DNA from: an uncultured Porphyromonadaceae bacterium
GTDB taxonomy: Bacteria; Bacteroidota; Bacteroidia; Bacteroidales; Muribaculaceae
Length of the DNA: 64,000 bases
Direction: 5' to 3'
NCBI GenBank assembly: GCA_947175545.1
Contig: CAMWNI010000003.1
Location: 86,535-150,534, forward strand
Shown here: piece after piece, positions 16,782 to 26,393 of the stretch
How the letters are laid out: every line of letters begins with the position of its first letter
Numbering within the stretch: position 1 is the first letter of the stretch
Notes under the pieces: model-generated
The model's database searches: none
What the model saw: the letters and a program-made list of their open reading frames with translations, nothing else
What the model was told of the DNA's origin: nothing
Made by a program: the position numbers and the translations under genes

Positions 16782-17317
16782 AACAGTTTATGCGTTTGGA
16801 GCGAGAGTCGCCAACGGGGATGATTCTTGATATAGTCAATCACAGGCTCGATAGGTTCGCCTGCAAGAGGTTGCAGCGCGTAAGACTTTGCCTGCGGGAG
16901 CGAAGCCGCAATGCCTTCGGGGTCTACGCCGGGAGTGAAAAGGAGTTTCAGTTCGTCAATACGCTTTATATTATAAGGCGGAGTCTTTGGCGAGCAGGTT
17001 ACCCAGTCCGGATTTGATGGTATAGGCAGCGAGCCGTTTGTTTCCACGTGTACTCGCTTGCCGGCATTGTGAAGCCCATTGACCAGTGATTCCGTTAGCT
17101 GCATGGCCGGTTCGCCACCGGTAATTACGACGATTTCAGCCGGAAAGGCACTGACAGAGTCAATAATCTCGGTTTCGCTCATTTCGGTAAACGCGGCGAA
17201 GTCTGTATCGCAGAAGGGGCAGGCGCGATTGCATCCGCTCAGTCTGACAAATATGGCCGGGCAACCTGTGAAATGGCCTTCTCCCTGGAGGGAATAGAAG
17301 ATTTCATTTACCTTCAT
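16769..17317 (-). CDS. queE: 7-carboxy-7-deazaguanine synthase
   Basis: 182 residues. A radical SAM enzyme of queuosine synthesis that converts carboxytetrahydropterin to carboxydeazaguanine. The N-terminus FYSLQGEGHFTGCPAIFVRLSGCN is diagnostic, and the iron-sulfur ligands are CNRACPFC (CX3CX2C). VVITGGEPAMQ is the SAM-binding strand. It overlaps queD by four bases (ATGA). Together with queD it supplies two consecutive steps of the pathway; no queC or queF is in the window. Confidence 0.96.
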   Translation of the reverse strand: MKVNEIFYSLQGEGHFTGCPAIFVRLSGCNRACPFCDTDFAAFTEMSETEIIDSVSAFPAEIVVITGGEPAMQLTESLVNGLHNAGKRVHVETNGSLPIPSNPDWVTCSPKTPPYNIKRIDELKLLFTPGVDPEGIAASLPQAKSYALQPLAGEPIEPVIDYIKNHPRWRLSLQTHKLLNIR

Positions 17318-17643
17318 CGCAGATAGCTTGCTACGTTTCCTTCGCTTTCCTGGACGTCAACGCGGACACAGGTCGGAATTTGTTCGCAGATCCAGCGCGC
17401 AATGTTTTCGGCCGTCGGGTTAAACGGCAACACGGCGTTGAGGTCGGCATGGTCAAGACGGCCTTGGACCATTTCTTTGATGGCCGTGAAGTCTTCGACC
17501 ATACCGTTTGCGTTGAGCGTTTCGCTTTGGCAGGTAACGGTTATGATCCAGTTATGGCCGTGGAGATTCGTACACTTGCTCGGGTAGTCAAGGTCGAGTC
17601 GGTGGCATGCGGAGATTTCTATGCGTTTGGTTACAATGTACAT
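17314..17643 (-). CDS. queD: 6-carboxy-5,6,7,8-tetrahydropterin synthase
   Basis: 109 residues, a compact member of the PTPS/QueD family. Zinc ligands are visible in SACHRLDL (His14) and NLHGHNW (two His near residues 28-30). The catalytic-type Asp-His pair is in DHADLNAVLPF and the terminal Glu is in QESEGN. It makes the substrate of QueE. It lies four bases after the nucleotidyltransferase gene and overlaps queE by four bases. Confidence 0.95.
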   Translation of the reverse strand: MYIVTKRIEISACHRLDLDYPSKCTNLHGHNWIITVTCQSETLNANGMVEDFTAIKEMVQGRLDHADLNAVLPFNPTAENIARWICEQIPTCVRVDVQESEGNVASYLR

Positions 17644-17647
17644 TTTC

Positions 17648-19090
17648 TTATTTGTTCAATTCAGGTTCAGGTTCGGGGAGATCACGGACTTGGGCAAGAC
17701 CAATTTCCGCAGCAATCGGAAGCATGAACTCAAAGGCAGCCTGGCGGTCGTTCGGAATCTTACCGTCAAGAATCGCGTCTTTGATTGCTTCTTTAAGTGT
17801 TTTGATTGGCATTGACGGCGGAATGTCAAATATGTGCATGATGTCGTTGCCTGTAATCGGTGGCTGGAAATTCCGGATGCGGTCACGCTCTTCAAGTTCG
17901 ACAAGTTTCTGGCGCACGATTGCGAAGTTTGCCAGGCATGAGCGAAGTTTCTCAGGACGCCCGGTCGTGATGTCGGCCTCGCAGAGTGTCATCAGTGAAT
18001 CAATGTCGTTGCCGGCGTCGAACAGCAGACGACGAACGGCGGAATCCGTGACGATTTCTTCGCTCAGAACAATCGGACGCATGTGAAGTTCAACCATTTT
18101 TGCAACAAACTTCATTTCGGCCCCCATCGGCAGTTTCATGTCACGGAATAGTCGCGGAATCATTTTTGCGCCGACGAAGTTATGGTTATGGAATGTCCAG
18201 CCAATTTTCGGGTCCCAGCGTTTGGTTTGCGGTTTTGCAATGTCATGAAGCAGGGCGCCCCAACGAAGCCAGACATCATCGGATTTGGCGGCGACATTGT
18301 CAAGCACCTTCATCGTATGGTCAAAGTTGTCTTTATGGGCGCGCCCGTTGACAACGTCGACCTTCTGCATCTCCTCCAGCTCCGGCAGAATATGGTGGAG
18401 CAAACCGGTTTCGAGTAGCATGCGCCAGCCGATTGAGGGCTTGGGGGCGCGCATGATTTTCATCAGTTCGTCGGCTATGCGTTCGCGCGAGATGATTTCC
18501 AGTCGGGCAGCGTTGCGGCAGATTCCATCGTAAGTTTCTGCGGCTATGGCGAAGCGGAGCTGCGTTGCGAATCTGACGGCGCGCATCATTCGCAGAGGAT
18601 CGTCGCTGAACGTAACGTCGGGGTCAAGTGGCGTTCTTAGGATCCGGCGCTCCATGTCAAGCAGTCCGCCAAACATGTCAACAATGCCGCCGAATCCGGA
18701 TTGGTTGACGCGCATTGCGAGGGCATTGACCGTAAAGTCGCGGCGCGAGATGTCGTCCTCGAGACTTCCGTCTTCAACAATCGGTTTGCGGGAGTCATGA
18801 GAGTAACTTTCTTTGCGTGCGCCGACAAATTCAAGCTCAACTCCGCGCCAATCAATGCGTGCGGTGCCGAAGTTGCGGAATACGCTGAGATGCGCACCCT
18901 TGCCGAGGTCGTGCGCGACGGCGCGAGCCAGTTCGATGCCTGAGCCGACGGTTACGAAGTCAATATCTTTGCTCGGTCGCTGGAGAAAACAGTCGCGGAC
19001 GTATCCTCCAACGGCATATGCGTCGAGTCCCAGCGCATCAGCGACGGCGCCGACACGGCGCAAAATCGGTTCGTCTTTTTCCGGAATCAT
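17648..19090 (-). CDS. CCA tRNA nucleotidyltransferase / poly(A) polymerase family, with HD domain
   Basis: 480 residues, cytosolic. The class II nucleotidyltransferase head is clear: AVGGYVRDCFL and DIDFVTVG carrying the two catalytic Asp residues, then RRDFTVNALAM, the family's RRDFT motif, and PLRMMRAVRFA. A C-terminal HD domain follows (RWGALLHDIAKPQT; HN and H ligands in FHNHNFVG). It adds or repairs CCA at tRNA 3' ends, which fits tRNA genes lacking encoded CCA in this group. It overlaps the M24 peptidase gene by four bases. Confidence 0.93.
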   Translation of the reverse strand: MIPEKDEPILRRVGAVADALGLDAYAVGGYVRDCFLQRPSKDIDFVTVGSGIELARAVAHDLGKGAHLSVFRNFGTARIDWRGVELEFVGARKESYSHDSRKPIVEDGSLEDDISRRDFTVNALAMRVNQSGFGGIVDMFGGLLDMERRILRTPLDPDVTFSDDPLRMMRAVRFATQLRFAIAAETYDGICRNAARLEIISRERIADELMKIMRAPKPSIGWRMLLETGLLHHILPELEEMQKVDVVNGRAHKDNFDHTMKVLDNVAAKSDDVWLRWGALLHDIAKPQTKRWDPKIGWTFHNHNFVGAKMIPRLFRDMKLPMGAEMKFVAKMVELHMRPIVLSEEIVTDSAVRRLLFDAGNDIDSLMTLCEADITTGRPEKLRSCLANFAIVRQKLVELEERDRIRNFQPPITGNDIMHIFDIPPSMPIKTLKEAIKDAILDGKIPNDRQAAFEFMLPIAAEIGLAQVRDLPEPEPELNK

Positions 19091-20235
19091 AGCAGCTGAA
19101 TCAGTTCTTCAGGCGCGTTGGTGATACATTCAAGACCGTCGGCCGTGCAGATGTAAGTATTTTCAATGCCGACGGCACCGACACCCTCAATTACGAATTT
19201 CGGTTCGATTGCAATTACGTTGCCTTCGGTCAGCACCATTTTCGAGCGCGGAGCAAGGACCGGAAGCTCGTTAATCTGAATTCCGACGCCGTGGCCGACA
19301 AAGCCGGCATGATATTTATGGCCCATGAAGCAATCGGCAAATCCGGCTTCGCGAGCTATGTTAAGGGCCGTTTCGTAGAGCTGCTTGCAGTCGGCTCCGG
19401 GTTTGCCTCGGCTGGCAAGTTCATGACAGATGTCAATCGAACACTGATGTGCTTTGACCGCCTTTTCAGGCAGAGTGCCGCAGGCATATGTACGCGTCAT
19501 GTCAGTCATGTAGCCGTTAAAGTTTCCGTTCATGTCAACCATTACGGCTTGTCCGGGTTTGATTTCTTCGCCGCTCGCGCCGACGGGGAGCGACGGGGAG
19601 AGTCCGGCTCCGCCCATTGCGAAATCATAAGGCGAAGGGGTGTCGGCATTAAGTCCGGTGATGACATTGCCCATATGGATTTCCATGTCAGTGCCGTTGA
19701 CGCGGAATTGCCCGAGGCAGCCGTGGAGACGGTCAATACGTTCGATTTCCGCTTGCAGTTCGATGTCTGTCATGCCCTCGCGGAAAAGCCCCGGAATACG
19801 AGCATATACTCCGGCATGACGGATGCCGTCTTCGCGCAGGAGTTGCTGTTCGAGCAGCGTTTTGACTGAGCGTGAACGCATTATATTGCCGCTGATGTCG
19901 ATAAGCTCTGTTGCGCCGAACGCGGCCTGCAAGCGCATGGCCTGAGCATAGGCGAGCGAGCCGAGTTCAAGCCCGAGGGCCGGACATGTGAGGCCGATGT
20001 CTTCCGGCTTGCGGATTAACGTGATGTTGTCGCCTTTGAGTTCGGACGGGCGCTTGACGAAGTATTGCGGCGCTTCGCCGGGTTGCAGAAACAGATAACC
20101 GCAAAAAACTCTGCCGGTCAGATAGAAAAGGTTTGCATTATCGCATATCAGCGCCGGAGAGTCAAGGCGGAGTCTCTCGATTCGGCGCTGCTGCTCGTCA
20201 GCGGAGAGCAGGCAGATGTTCAAATCGTAGTTCAT
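19087..20235 (-). CDS. M24 family metallopeptidase (Xaa-Pro aminopeptidase type)
   Basis: 382 residues, cytosolic. The N-terminal creatinase-like domain (1-130) is followed by a pita-bread catalytic domain. All five dinuclear metal ligands can be seen: Asp in AVMVDMNG, Asp in YMTDMTRTY, His in GHGVGIQ, Glu in AIEPKF and Glu in VGIENTY. It cleaves the residue before proline in peptides if it is a true aminopeptidase P; prolidase activity is possible. It overlaps genes on both sides by four bases. Confidence 0.92.
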   Translation of the reverse strand: MNYDLNICLLSADEQQRRIERLRLDSPALICDNANLFYLTGRVFCGYLFLQPGEAPQYFVKRPSELKGDNITLIRKPEDIGLTCPALGLELGSLAYAQAMRLQAAFGATELIDISGNIMRSRSVKTLLEQQLLREDGIRHAGVYARIPGLFREGMTDIELQAEIERIDRLHGCLGQFRVNGTDMEIHMGNVITGLNADTPSPYDFAMGGAGLSPSLPVGASGEEIKPGQAVMVDMNGNFNGYMTDMTRTYACGTLPEKAVKAHQCSIDICHELASRGKPGADCKQLYETALNIAREAGFADCFMGHKYHAGFVGHGVGIQINELPVLAPRSKMVLTEGNVIAIEPKFVIEGVGAVGIENTYICTADGLECITNAPEELIQLL

Positions 20236-20711
20236 TGTTTTTCGAAAATTATGCCGACTTGTTCAAGCTCGGGAACGCGTTCAACACGCATTATGTGGCG
20301 CAGTCGAATCGGGGCGCCGGGAATCAGCCTGAAGTCCGTACGGACAGTGTCGGCTTTCTGAAACGTAGTTCCGAGGCCTCTGCCAAGCCAGTTGCCATAA
20401 GGGTCGGCAAGCGTGATGTTGATGGTGTCGGCCCGGAAGCTGATTGTACTGTCAGGTGCTTCAACCTGATATGACACTTCCAGCCAGAGATTGCGGAACG
20501 GATAGTCATTCGTGTGTCGGACCGCAACGCGGAGCAGGCCGTTGGCTAACGAGTCGGCAATTGTGGGGCGATAAACATAAGTATGGCCATACTCCCAGCC
20601 TTCAGAATTTATTGTCGAAAAGGCCGAGTAGTCATTGTCATGGGCCGAGCAGGATGCCAGCAGCCCGAAAAAAGTTAGTGAAAACCACTTATTTCGGAGC
20701 CTGATTGTCAT
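20232..20711 (-). CDS. gldH: GldH-type gliding motility lipoprotein
   Basis: 159 residues from the ATG at 20711, chosen because it gives a lipoprotein signal (MTIRLRNKWFSLTFFGLLAS with Cys21). A longer frame upstream would run back through ricT. The body carries the aromatic GldH pattern (WEYGHTYVYRPTIADS, WLEVSYQV, DPYGNWLGRGLG). GldH belongs to the gliding/type IX secretion-associated set, but homologues are common in non-motile Bacteroidetes. It overlaps ricT by 23 bases and the M24 gene by four. Confidence 0.85.
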   Translation of the reverse strand: MTIRLRNKWFSLTFFGLLASCSAHDNDYSAFSTINSEGWEYGHTYVYRPTIADSLANGLLRVAVRHTNDYPFRNLWLEVSYQVEAPDSTISFRADTINITLADPYGNWLGRGLGTTFQKADTVRTDFRLIPGAPIRLRHIMRVERVPELEQVGIIFEKQ

Positions 20712-21840
20712 TTTTCGGCTTCGATTTGCGCTTTTTCTTGCGCTTTTTCTTGTCAAAACGGTTAATGTTGTCCTGGTCGAGCAGGTCAACCGGACGATTC
20801 TGCGCGGCTTCGGCTTCCACTTCTTCGTCGCGACGGAGCTGGAGCGGCTTCTCGCCCTGTTTGTTCATCTCGATAATCTCGAATGCTCGCTTGCGGTCAA
20901 TGACGGTCAGATTAGCGGGAATCTTACGGTCAGTCGAATAGGTAATTTCGCCCTTGAAGATATCGGCCTTGAAGAAATACCAGGTCGCATCGGCGGTTTC
21001 AAGGTGGATATCCTTGGCCGGAAGTTTACGTGAGGCCTCAAGATAAGCGTCAACCTCGTAGTTCAGACAGCATTTCAGCTTAGCACACTGGCCGGCGAGT
21101 TTCTGAGGGTTGAGCGAGAGGTCCTGGATGCGTGCCGCACCGGTTGCGACGCTCATGAAGTTGCTGATCCATGTCGAGCAACAGAGCGGTCGGCCGCAGG
21201 GTCCGATGCCGCCAATGCGTCCGGCTTCCTGGCGGGCGCCAATCTGGCGCATTTCAATTCGAACCTTGAATGCGTCGGCAAGCACCTTGATCAGTTGGCG
21301 GAAGTCAACTCGTTCGTCAGCGATATAGTAGAAAATCGCTTTGTTGCCGTCGCCCTGATACTCAACGTCACCGATTTTCATGTTCAGGCCGAGTTCTTCG
21401 GCCAGTCGGCGTGCGCGAATCATCGTTTCCTCTTCCTTGGCCCGCGATTCTTCATATTTTTCAATGTCGGCGGGTTTGGCAAGCCGGAATACTCGTTTTA
21501 GCTCGGAATCGCGGCGCACTCCGGCGCGTTTCATCTGAATCCACACCAGGGGGCCGGTCAGGGATACCTTGCCGATGTCATGGCCGGGAGATGACTCGAC
21601 GGCAACCATGTCGCCAACGGAGAGATCAAGTCCGAGGGAGTTCAGATAGAATCCCTTGCGGGTGTTCTTGAAAAGCACTTCGACAATCGGACAACTCTCC
21701 ATTGCGCCGGGAATGTCGTCCACCCAGTTGAAAGCGTGGAGCTTTCCGCGAGGACATTCGCCGGCATCACACCGGCGGGGGGGACGGGGAGTTGAGGGGA
21801 TGTTTTCCGCAGCCTCGTTGATGTCAACTATTTCATCCAT
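20689..21840 (-). CDS. ricT: PSP1/RicT-like regulatory iron-sulfur protein
   Basis: 383 residues. A PSP1 domain protein; the cysteine clusters GIGPCGRPLCCSTW and QCAKLKCCLNYE are those that hold iron-sulfur clusters in Bacillus RicT (YaaT), which acts with RNase Y in RNA maturation. An N-terminal C/D-rich stretch (CDAGECPRG) and a very basic C-terminus (KKKRKKKRKSKPK) are extra. It lies 32 bases after the RNase Y gene, which supports the functional link. The gene symbol rests on homology pattern and context. Confidence 0.88.
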   Translation of the reverse strand: MDEIVDINEAAENIPSTPRPPRRCDAGECPRGKLHAFNWVDDIPGAMESCPIVEVLFKNTRKGFYLNSLGLDLSVGDMVAVESSPGHDIGKVSLTGPLVWIQMKRAGVRRDSELKRVFRLAKPADIEKYEESRAKEEETMIRARRLAEELGLNMKIGDVEYQGDGNKAIFYYIADERVDFRQLIKVLADAFKVRIEMRQIGARQEAGRIGGIGPCGRPLCCSTWISNFMSVATGAARIQDLSLNPQKLAGQCAKLKCCLNYEVDAYLEASRKLPAKDIHLETADATWYFFKADIFKGEITYSTDRKIPANLTVIDRKRAFEIIEMNKQGEKPLQLRRDEEVEAEAAQNRPVDLLDQDNINRFDKKKRKKKRKSKPKNDNQAPK

Positions 21841-21872
21841 ATTGCAGGTCGGTTGGGAGGGGGAGGCGACGG

Positions 21873-23408
21873 TTATTTAGCGAAGGCTACGGAACGGGTT
21901 TCGCGGATTACGGTGATTTTTACCTGACCGGGATAGGTCATTTCATCCTGAATCTTCTTGGCGATTTCGGCTGAGAGCTTTTCGGTTTCGGCATCGTCAA
22001 TCTTGTCGGCACCGACAATTACCCGGAGTTCGCGTCCGGCCTGGATTGCGTAGGTTTTGATTACGCCGGGATAGCTCAGGGCCAGCTGCTCGAGGTCGTT
22101 AAGGCGTTTGAGGTATGCTTCGACGATTTCACGGCGTGCGCCGGGGCGTGCGCCGGAAATGGCGTCACAGATCTGAACGATGGGAGCCAGGAGGGTTGTC
22201 GGTTCAATTTCGTCATGGTGAGCGCCGATTGCATTGCAGATATCGGGCTTCTCCTTGTACTTCTCGGCCAGTTTCATGCCGAGGAGAGCGTGGGGCAGTT
22301 CGGGTTCTTCGTCAGGCACTTTGCCAATGTCGTGGAGCAAGCCGGCGCGACGTGCCTTTTTCGGGTTCAGACCGAGCTCTGAGGCCATGACCGCACAGAG
22401 GTTTGCGGTTTCGCGGGCGTGCTGAAGAAGATTCTGACCGTAGGATGAACGGTATTTCATTTTGCCGACCATACGTATCAGTTCGGGGTTCAGACCGTGT
22501 ATTCCGAGGTCGATGGCCGTGCGCTTGCCGGTTTCGATAATTTCTTCTTCAACCTGTTTGCGGACCTTGGCAACAACTTCCTCGATGCGGGCGGGGTGGA
22601 TACGGCCGTCGGCAACGAGCTGGTGAAGGGCAAGACGTGCGATTTCGCGACGCACGGGGTCAAATCCGCTGAGGACGATGGCTTCAGGAGTGTCGTCAAC
22701 AATGATTTCAATGCCGGTGTGAGCTTCGAGGGCGCGGATGTTGCGGCCTTCGCGTCCAATGATGCGACCCTTGATTTCATCGCTGTCAATGTGAAACACG
22801 GTGACGGAATTTTCAACGGCTGTTTCTGTAGCTACACGTTGGATTGTCTGGATTACGATGCGTTTGGCTTCCTTGTTGGCGGTCAGCTTGGCTTCGTCCA
22901 TGATTTCATTGATATAGGATGCAGCAGCTGTTTTAGCTTCGTCCTTGAGACTTTCAACAAGTTTTTCCTTTGCTTCTTCGGAACTGAGACCGGAGATATG
23001 TTCAAGGGTTTCAATTACAGATTTGTGAGCTTTGTCAAGTTCCGCCTTTTTTTCTTCACAGACAGCCAGCTGAGCTTCCAGATGAGTGCGGGTGGCCTCG
23101 TTTTCGTTCTTGGCACGCTGATTTTCACTCTGCTGCTGGTTGAGTTGGAGTTCACGCTGTTTGGCGCGAGCTTCGGCATTCTGGACCTTCTGCATGCGCT
23201 GGTTGGCTTGTTTTTCCGCCTCGTTGGTTATGCGCAGTTCTTCAGCCTTTGCTTCGAGTAATTTGTCTTTTTTGATGCTTTCGGCCTGCATCTGAGCCTC
23301 TTCAATAATAGTTTTGGCTCCGGTGCGCGCCATGTTACGCTGAACCGCAATGGCTACTACTGCACCAACTGCAAGGGCAATGACCGCGGTAAGTATAATT
23401 CCTATCAT
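21873..23408 (-). CDS. rny: Ribonuclease Y
   Basis: 511 residues. One N-terminal membrane helix ([21 protein letters not shown]), a long coiled coil (about 30-200), a KH domain with [15 protein letters not shown], and an HD nuclease domain with [11 protein letters not shown] and [10 protein letters not shown]. It is an endonuclease that starts mRNA decay at the membrane. It heads the seven-gene run rny-ricT-gldH-M24-CCA enzyme-queD-queE, with gaps of 32 bases or less throughout. Confidence 0.97.
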   Translation of the reverse strand: MIGIILTAVIALAVGAVVAIAVQRNMARTGAKTIIEEAQMQAESIKKDKLLEAKAEELRITNEAEKQANQRMQKVQNAEARAKQRELQLNQQQSENQRAKNENEATRTHLEAQLAVCEEKKAELDKAHKSVIETLEHISGLSSEEAKEKLVESLKDEAKTAAASYINEIMDEAKLTANKEAKRIVIQTIQRVATETAVENSVTVFHIDSDEIKGRIIGREGRNIRALEAHTGIEIIVDDTPEAIVLSGFDPVRREIARLALHQLVADGRIHPARIEEVVAKVRKQVEEEIIETGKRTAIDLGIHGLNPELIRMVGKMKYRSSYGQNLLQHARETANLCAVMASELGLNPKKARRAGLLHDIGKVPDEEPELPHALLGMKLAEKYKEKPDICNAIGAHHDEIEPTTLLAPIVQICDAISGARPGARREIVEAYLKRLNDLEQLALSYPGVIKTYAIQAGRELRVIVGADKIDDAETEKLSAEIAKKIQDEMTYPGQVKITVIRETRSVAFAK

Positions 23409-23535
23409 AATGTGGTTAATGGTTTGTTAATCTGTCTATTATTTTTGCGTTCGTTAAAAAATGATTGGTTCATGGTTCAAAATGTCAGCGTACGCAAATA
23501 GACTGAATAACCGACGATTCTTTGGCGACAGACAA

Positions 23536-23832
23536 TTAGTCCAGTCCGGGAAGATTTTTCAGCAGTTCGCTCAACTCAGCATCAAGTTCTGCCATTTTTT
23601 TTGCGTTGCGTTCACCTCTCAGGTAAAGTACCGCAAATTGAAAAGCGACCCTGGACATCACCATCAGTTGCGACTCAGAAGCATAAGTGGACGTTGTCCA
23701 TCGGCTCCAAAGTTCGTTGACCAGGTTCTCCGCACGGCGCATCATTTCTTCATCGCGCCGGTCAACCGCCAGCGCCATCTTCGATAGACCCGCAAGGCGG
23801 ATTGTTATGTTCTGTTTATCGTTCGTCGTCAT
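23536..23832 (-). CDS. zapA: Cell division protein ZapA
   Basis: 98 residues from the ATG at 23832 (an upstream in-frame ATG at 23850 is possible but less typical). N-terminal beta part NDKQNITIRLAGLSKMALAV, then a long helix with NELWSRW and the ALLYL-type heptads (VAFQFAVLYLRGE). ZapA bundles FtsZ filaments at the division site. It follows the ZapB-like coiled-coil gene with a short overlap or direct junction, an expected pairing. Confidence 0.85.
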   Translation of the reverse strand: MTTNDKQNITIRLAGLSKMALAVDRRDEEMMRRAENLVNELWSRWTTSTYASESQLMVMSRVAFQFAVLYLRGERNAKKMAELDAELSELLKNLPGLD

Positions 23833-23843
23833 CGGTGTCTGCA

Positions 23844-24140
23844 TCAGCAAGCGTTAAGTTCGGCAATGCAGCGGTCTATTTCGCGTACCAATCCGGAAAT
23901 TAAAGCACGGGAATCGGCAATCTGTTGCGGATTCGATCCTAAAGAGCGCGCAACCGCCATATATTCCAAGTCAGCTTTCAGGCGGTCAATCTCGGTTCGA
24001 AGCCGTTCGTTTTCGAGGCGAAGCGAATCGCGTTCGGCGCGTGCTTCATTGACGGCGTTGACAAGCAGCGACTGACGTTCAATGATTACGTGCGCCTTCG
24101 AGAGAATCGACGAGTATATGTCATGCACCTTCTCGGCCAT
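23844..24140 (-). CDS. ZapB-like coiled-coil protein
   Basis: 98 residues, almost wholly helical. Residues 28-62 form an uninterrupted coiled coil (NEARAERDSLRLENERLRTE). A conserved-looking C-terminal helix ends in REIDRCIAELNA. The pairing with zapA suggests a division-site scaffold, but coiled coils are hard to assign by sequence alone. Promoter at 24160-24190, leader about 13 nt. Confidence 0.65.
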   Translation of the reverse strand: MAEKVHDIYSSILSKAHVIIERQSLLVNAVNEARAERDSLRLENERLRTEIDRLKADLEYMAVARSLGSNPQQIADSRALISGLVREIDRCIAELNAC

Positions 24141-24159
24141 ATTTTTCCAAATTGTCCGA

Positions 24160-24190
24160 CAAATTTACAAAAACTTCCATTCTCCACCAA
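24160..24190 (-). promoter_or_regulatory. Promoter of the zapB-like/zapA pair
   Basis: On the minus strand TTGG (24187-24190), 19 bases, then TAAATTTG (24160-24167). Confidence 0.65.
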
Positions 24191-24261
24191 ATTTCTCCTC
24201 TCTTTTTTCAAAAAAATCACGGAATAAATTCCCGTTTTACTGCCATGATCGGTATAATAAA

Positions 24262-24405
24262 TTAGCGGGGAGTGACTGTCTCAGCCACTCCTCGTCCAAT
24301 AATCAACCAATCATTATCACATTTCTTTCACAATGAAAAAAGTCTTGTCGTTGTGTGCGTCTCGAAGATATAACAACGCCGGATGCGAAACAGTTCACAC
24401 CCGGC
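24262..24405 (-). ncRNA. Structured intergenic RNA element, copy 1
   Basis: Read on the minus strand: a 5' hairpin (24378-24405, 12 bp with G-U pairs), the box TTGTTATATCTTCGA, an unpaired block starting TTTTTTCATTGTGAAAGAAA and continuing ATGTGATAATGATTGG, then a 3' hairpin (24269-24291, GGAGTG arms). The block is nearly identical in copies at 26122-26264 and 36887-37032. This copy lies after guaA on the same strand; the zapB-like gene downstream has its own promoter. The other gene-free bases between 24141 and 24496 hold that promoter and a hairpin at 24411-24466. Confidence 0.65.
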
Positions 24406-24410
24406 ATGAA

Positions 24411-24466
24411 ATTCGAAGAATCCAATCTCCAACTATTGTTAAATTGGCTGATTGGATTCCTCGAAT
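24411..24466 (-). terminator. Long hairpin after guaA
   Basis: 17-bp stem (24411-24427 with 24450-24466) that pairs fully on the minus-strand RNA with one G-U, plus an inner CCAA/TTGG pairing. It lies about 30 bases after the guaA stop. No T tract follows, so termination is possible but a 3'-end stabiliser is equally likely. Confidence 0.5.
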
Positions 24467-24496
24467 CTATGTTTTTGTTATGTCAGAGTAGGTAAA

Positions 24497-26023
24497 TTAT
24501 TCCCACTCAATTGTCGACGGGGGCTTGGAGGAGATGTCGTAGCAGACGCGGTTGACGCCGCGCACTTTGTTGATGATTTCATTGCTGACGTGGGCCAGGA
24601 ATTCGTAGGGGAGATGGGCCCAATCGGCAGTCATGGCGTCAGTCGAGGTTACGGCGCGAAGAGCAACGGCACGTTCGTAGGTTCGTTCGTCGCCCATGAC
24701 TCCGACGCTCTGGACCGGCAGCAGAATGACGCCGGCCTGCCATACTTTGTCGTATAGACCCCAGTCGCGCAGTCCTTGTATAAAGATGTGGTCAGCTTCC
24801 TGAAGTACGGCTACTTTTTCCGGAGTGATGTCGCCAAGAATGCGCACTGCCAGTCCGGGACCGGGGAAGGGGTGGCGGCCAATGAGATGTTCGGGTATGC
24901 CAAGTTCTCGGCCAACGGCGCGCACTTCGTCTTTGAAGAGCAGGCGCAGCGGCTCGCAGAGCTTGAGATTCATTTTTTCAGGCAGGCCGCCAACATTGTG
25001 ATGGCTCTTGATGGTTGTGCCGGTAATCGAGAGGGACTCAATGCAGTCAGGGTAAATGGTGCCTTGTGCAAGCCATTTGGCATCAGTGATTTTGCTTGCT
25101 TCACGGTCAAAGACGTCAATGAAGCCCGCGCCGATAATTTTGCGTTTGCGCTCCGGGTCGGTCACTCCGGCGAGTTTATCGAAGAACTCGGCCGATGCGT
25201 CTACTCCAATCACGTTCAAGCCAAGACATTCGTAGTCGCGCATGACGTTTTTGAATTCGTCTTTGCGCAACATGCCGTGGTCAACGAAAATGCAGGTAAG
25301 GTTCGAACCGATTGCCTTGTTGAGCAGGACGGCTGCGACAGAAGAATCAACGCCGCCGCTCAGACCAAGAATTATGCGGTCGTTGCCAAGTTGCTCACGG
25401 AGTTCCTTGACGGTGCTTTCGATGAACGACGCGGCGCTCCAGTCACACTTGCTGCCGCAGATGTCAACAACGAAGTTGCGGAGAAGCTGCATGCCACATT
25501 CTGAGTGGTACACCTCAGGATGGAATTGAACGCCCCAGGTTTTCTCACCGTCAGTGGCCTGATAGGCGGCAACGGGGACATCTTCGGTAGATGCGATGGG
25601 GTGGAAAATGTCGGGCAGGGACGTAATAGTGTCGCCATGACTCATCCAGACCTGAGCGCCGGGTTCAATGCCGGTCAGCAGCGGATTGGAGTTGTCGACC
25701 TTGGTCAGGCGTGCGCGTCCATACTCGCGAGAGGGTGCGCTTTCGACATTGCCGCCAAGTTCCCAGGCCATGAGCTGGGCGCCGTAGCAGATGCCGAGAA
25801 CGGGCATTTTCTTGCGAAGTGAATTAACGTCGATTTTGAAAGATTTTTCATCGTAGACGCTGAACGGTGATCCGGAGAGAATTACTCCGATAACCGATGG
25901 GTCGTCATACGGGAACTTATTGTAGGGGAGAATCTCGCAATAAGTATTGAGTTCACGGACTCTGCGGCCAATCAGCTGAGTTGTCTGCGAACCGAAGTCA
26001 AGGATAATGATTTTTTCCTGCAT
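24497..26023 (-). CDS. guaA: GMP synthase (glutamine-hydrolysing)
   Basis: 508 residues. The class I glutamine amidotransferase half has the nucleophile Cys in [10 protein letters not shown] and His-Glu in FHPEVYHS. The ATP pyrophosphatase half has the P-loop [12 protein letters not shown]. The C-terminal dimer domain ends [12 protein letters not shown] as usual. It converts XMP to GMP in the cytosol. It is alone in its operon and, unusually, is flanked on both sides by copies of the same structured RNA element. Its own promoter box TAACTTTG is at 26054-26061. Confidence 0.98.
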   Translation of the reverse strand: MQEKIIILDFGSQTTQLIGRRVRELNTYCEILPYNKFPYDDPSVIGVILSGSPFSVYDEKSFKIDVNSLRKKMPVLGICYGAQLMAWELGGNVESAPSREYGRARLTKVDNSNPLLTGIEPGAQVWMSHGDTITSLPDIFHPIASTEDVPVAAYQATDGEKTWGVQFHPEVYHSECGMQLLRNFVVDICGSKCDWSAASFIESTVKELREQLGNDRIILGLSGGVDSSVAAVLLNKAIGSNLTCIFVDHGMLRKDEFKNVMRDYECLGLNVIGVDASAEFFDKLAGVTDPERKRKIIGAGFIDVFDREASKITDAKWLAQGTIYPDCIESLSITGTTIKSHHNVGGLPEKMNLKLCEPLRLLFKDEVRAVGRELGIPEHLIGRHPFPGPGLAVRILGDITPEKVAVLQEADHIFIQGLRDWGLYDKVWQAGVILLPVQSVGVMGDERTYERAVALRAVTSTDAMTADWAHLPYEFLAHVSNEIINKVRGVNRVCYDISSKPPSTIEWE

Positions 26024-26053
26024 GAATCGGGAATGTAGGGATTAAACTTTCCG

Positions 26054-26061
26054 CAAAGTTA
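26054..26061 (-). promoter_or_regulatory. -7 box of guaA
   Basis: TAACTTTG on the minus strand, 31 bases before the ATG. The expected -33 position has no clear TTTG. Confidence 0.5.
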
Positions 26062-26121
26062 CGATTTTTAAATGAAAAAAATGAATAATGAATAAGGAAA
26101 AAATGATTTGAGGGTCTAAAG

Positions 26122-26264
26122 ATTAACAAGGAGTGGCTGTCTCAGTCACTCCTCGTCAAATAATAAACCAATCATTATCACATTTCTTTCACAATGAAAA
26201 AAGTCTTGTTCTGTGTGCTTTTCGAAAATATAACAACGTCCGGCGGAAAAAGGTTCGCTCCGGG
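26122..26264 (-). ncRNA. Structured intergenic RNA element, copy 2
   Basis: Same layout as copy 1: 5' hairpin (26240-26264, imperfect), TTGTTATATTTTCGAAA box, the conserved TTTTTTCATTGTGAAAGAAA block, and a 3' hairpin (26130-26152). The gene upstream on this side (26394) points away, so this copy cannot be the 3' end of another message and needs its own promoter. guaA follows about 100 bases downstream with its own -7 box. The 370-base gap 26024-26393 contains nothing else except the promoter at 26358-26388. Confidence 0.65.
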
Positions 26265-26357
26265 CGTCGATTTTTTGTTACTCTTACTGCTGGTTTGAGA
26301 ATATAACACCTTTTAGCGAAGGAAAGGCTGTGTATTCGTTCCACCGGAGTGGGGGAG

Positions 26358-26388
26358 TTGTGAGATTTTTGGAAAATACGTAAATTTG
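26358..26388 (+). promoter_or_regulatory. Promoter of the DUF4105 gene
   Basis: TTG (26358-26360), 20 bases, then TAAATTTG (26381-26388). The ATG is only five bases further on, implying a leaderless transcript. Confidence 0.55.
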
Positions 26389-26393
26389 CGGGG

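Noticed and set aside
16769..17643. preQ1 riboswitch before queD/queE
   Set aside because: queD and queE are deep inside an operon with gaps of four bases or overlaps; there is no room for a leader.
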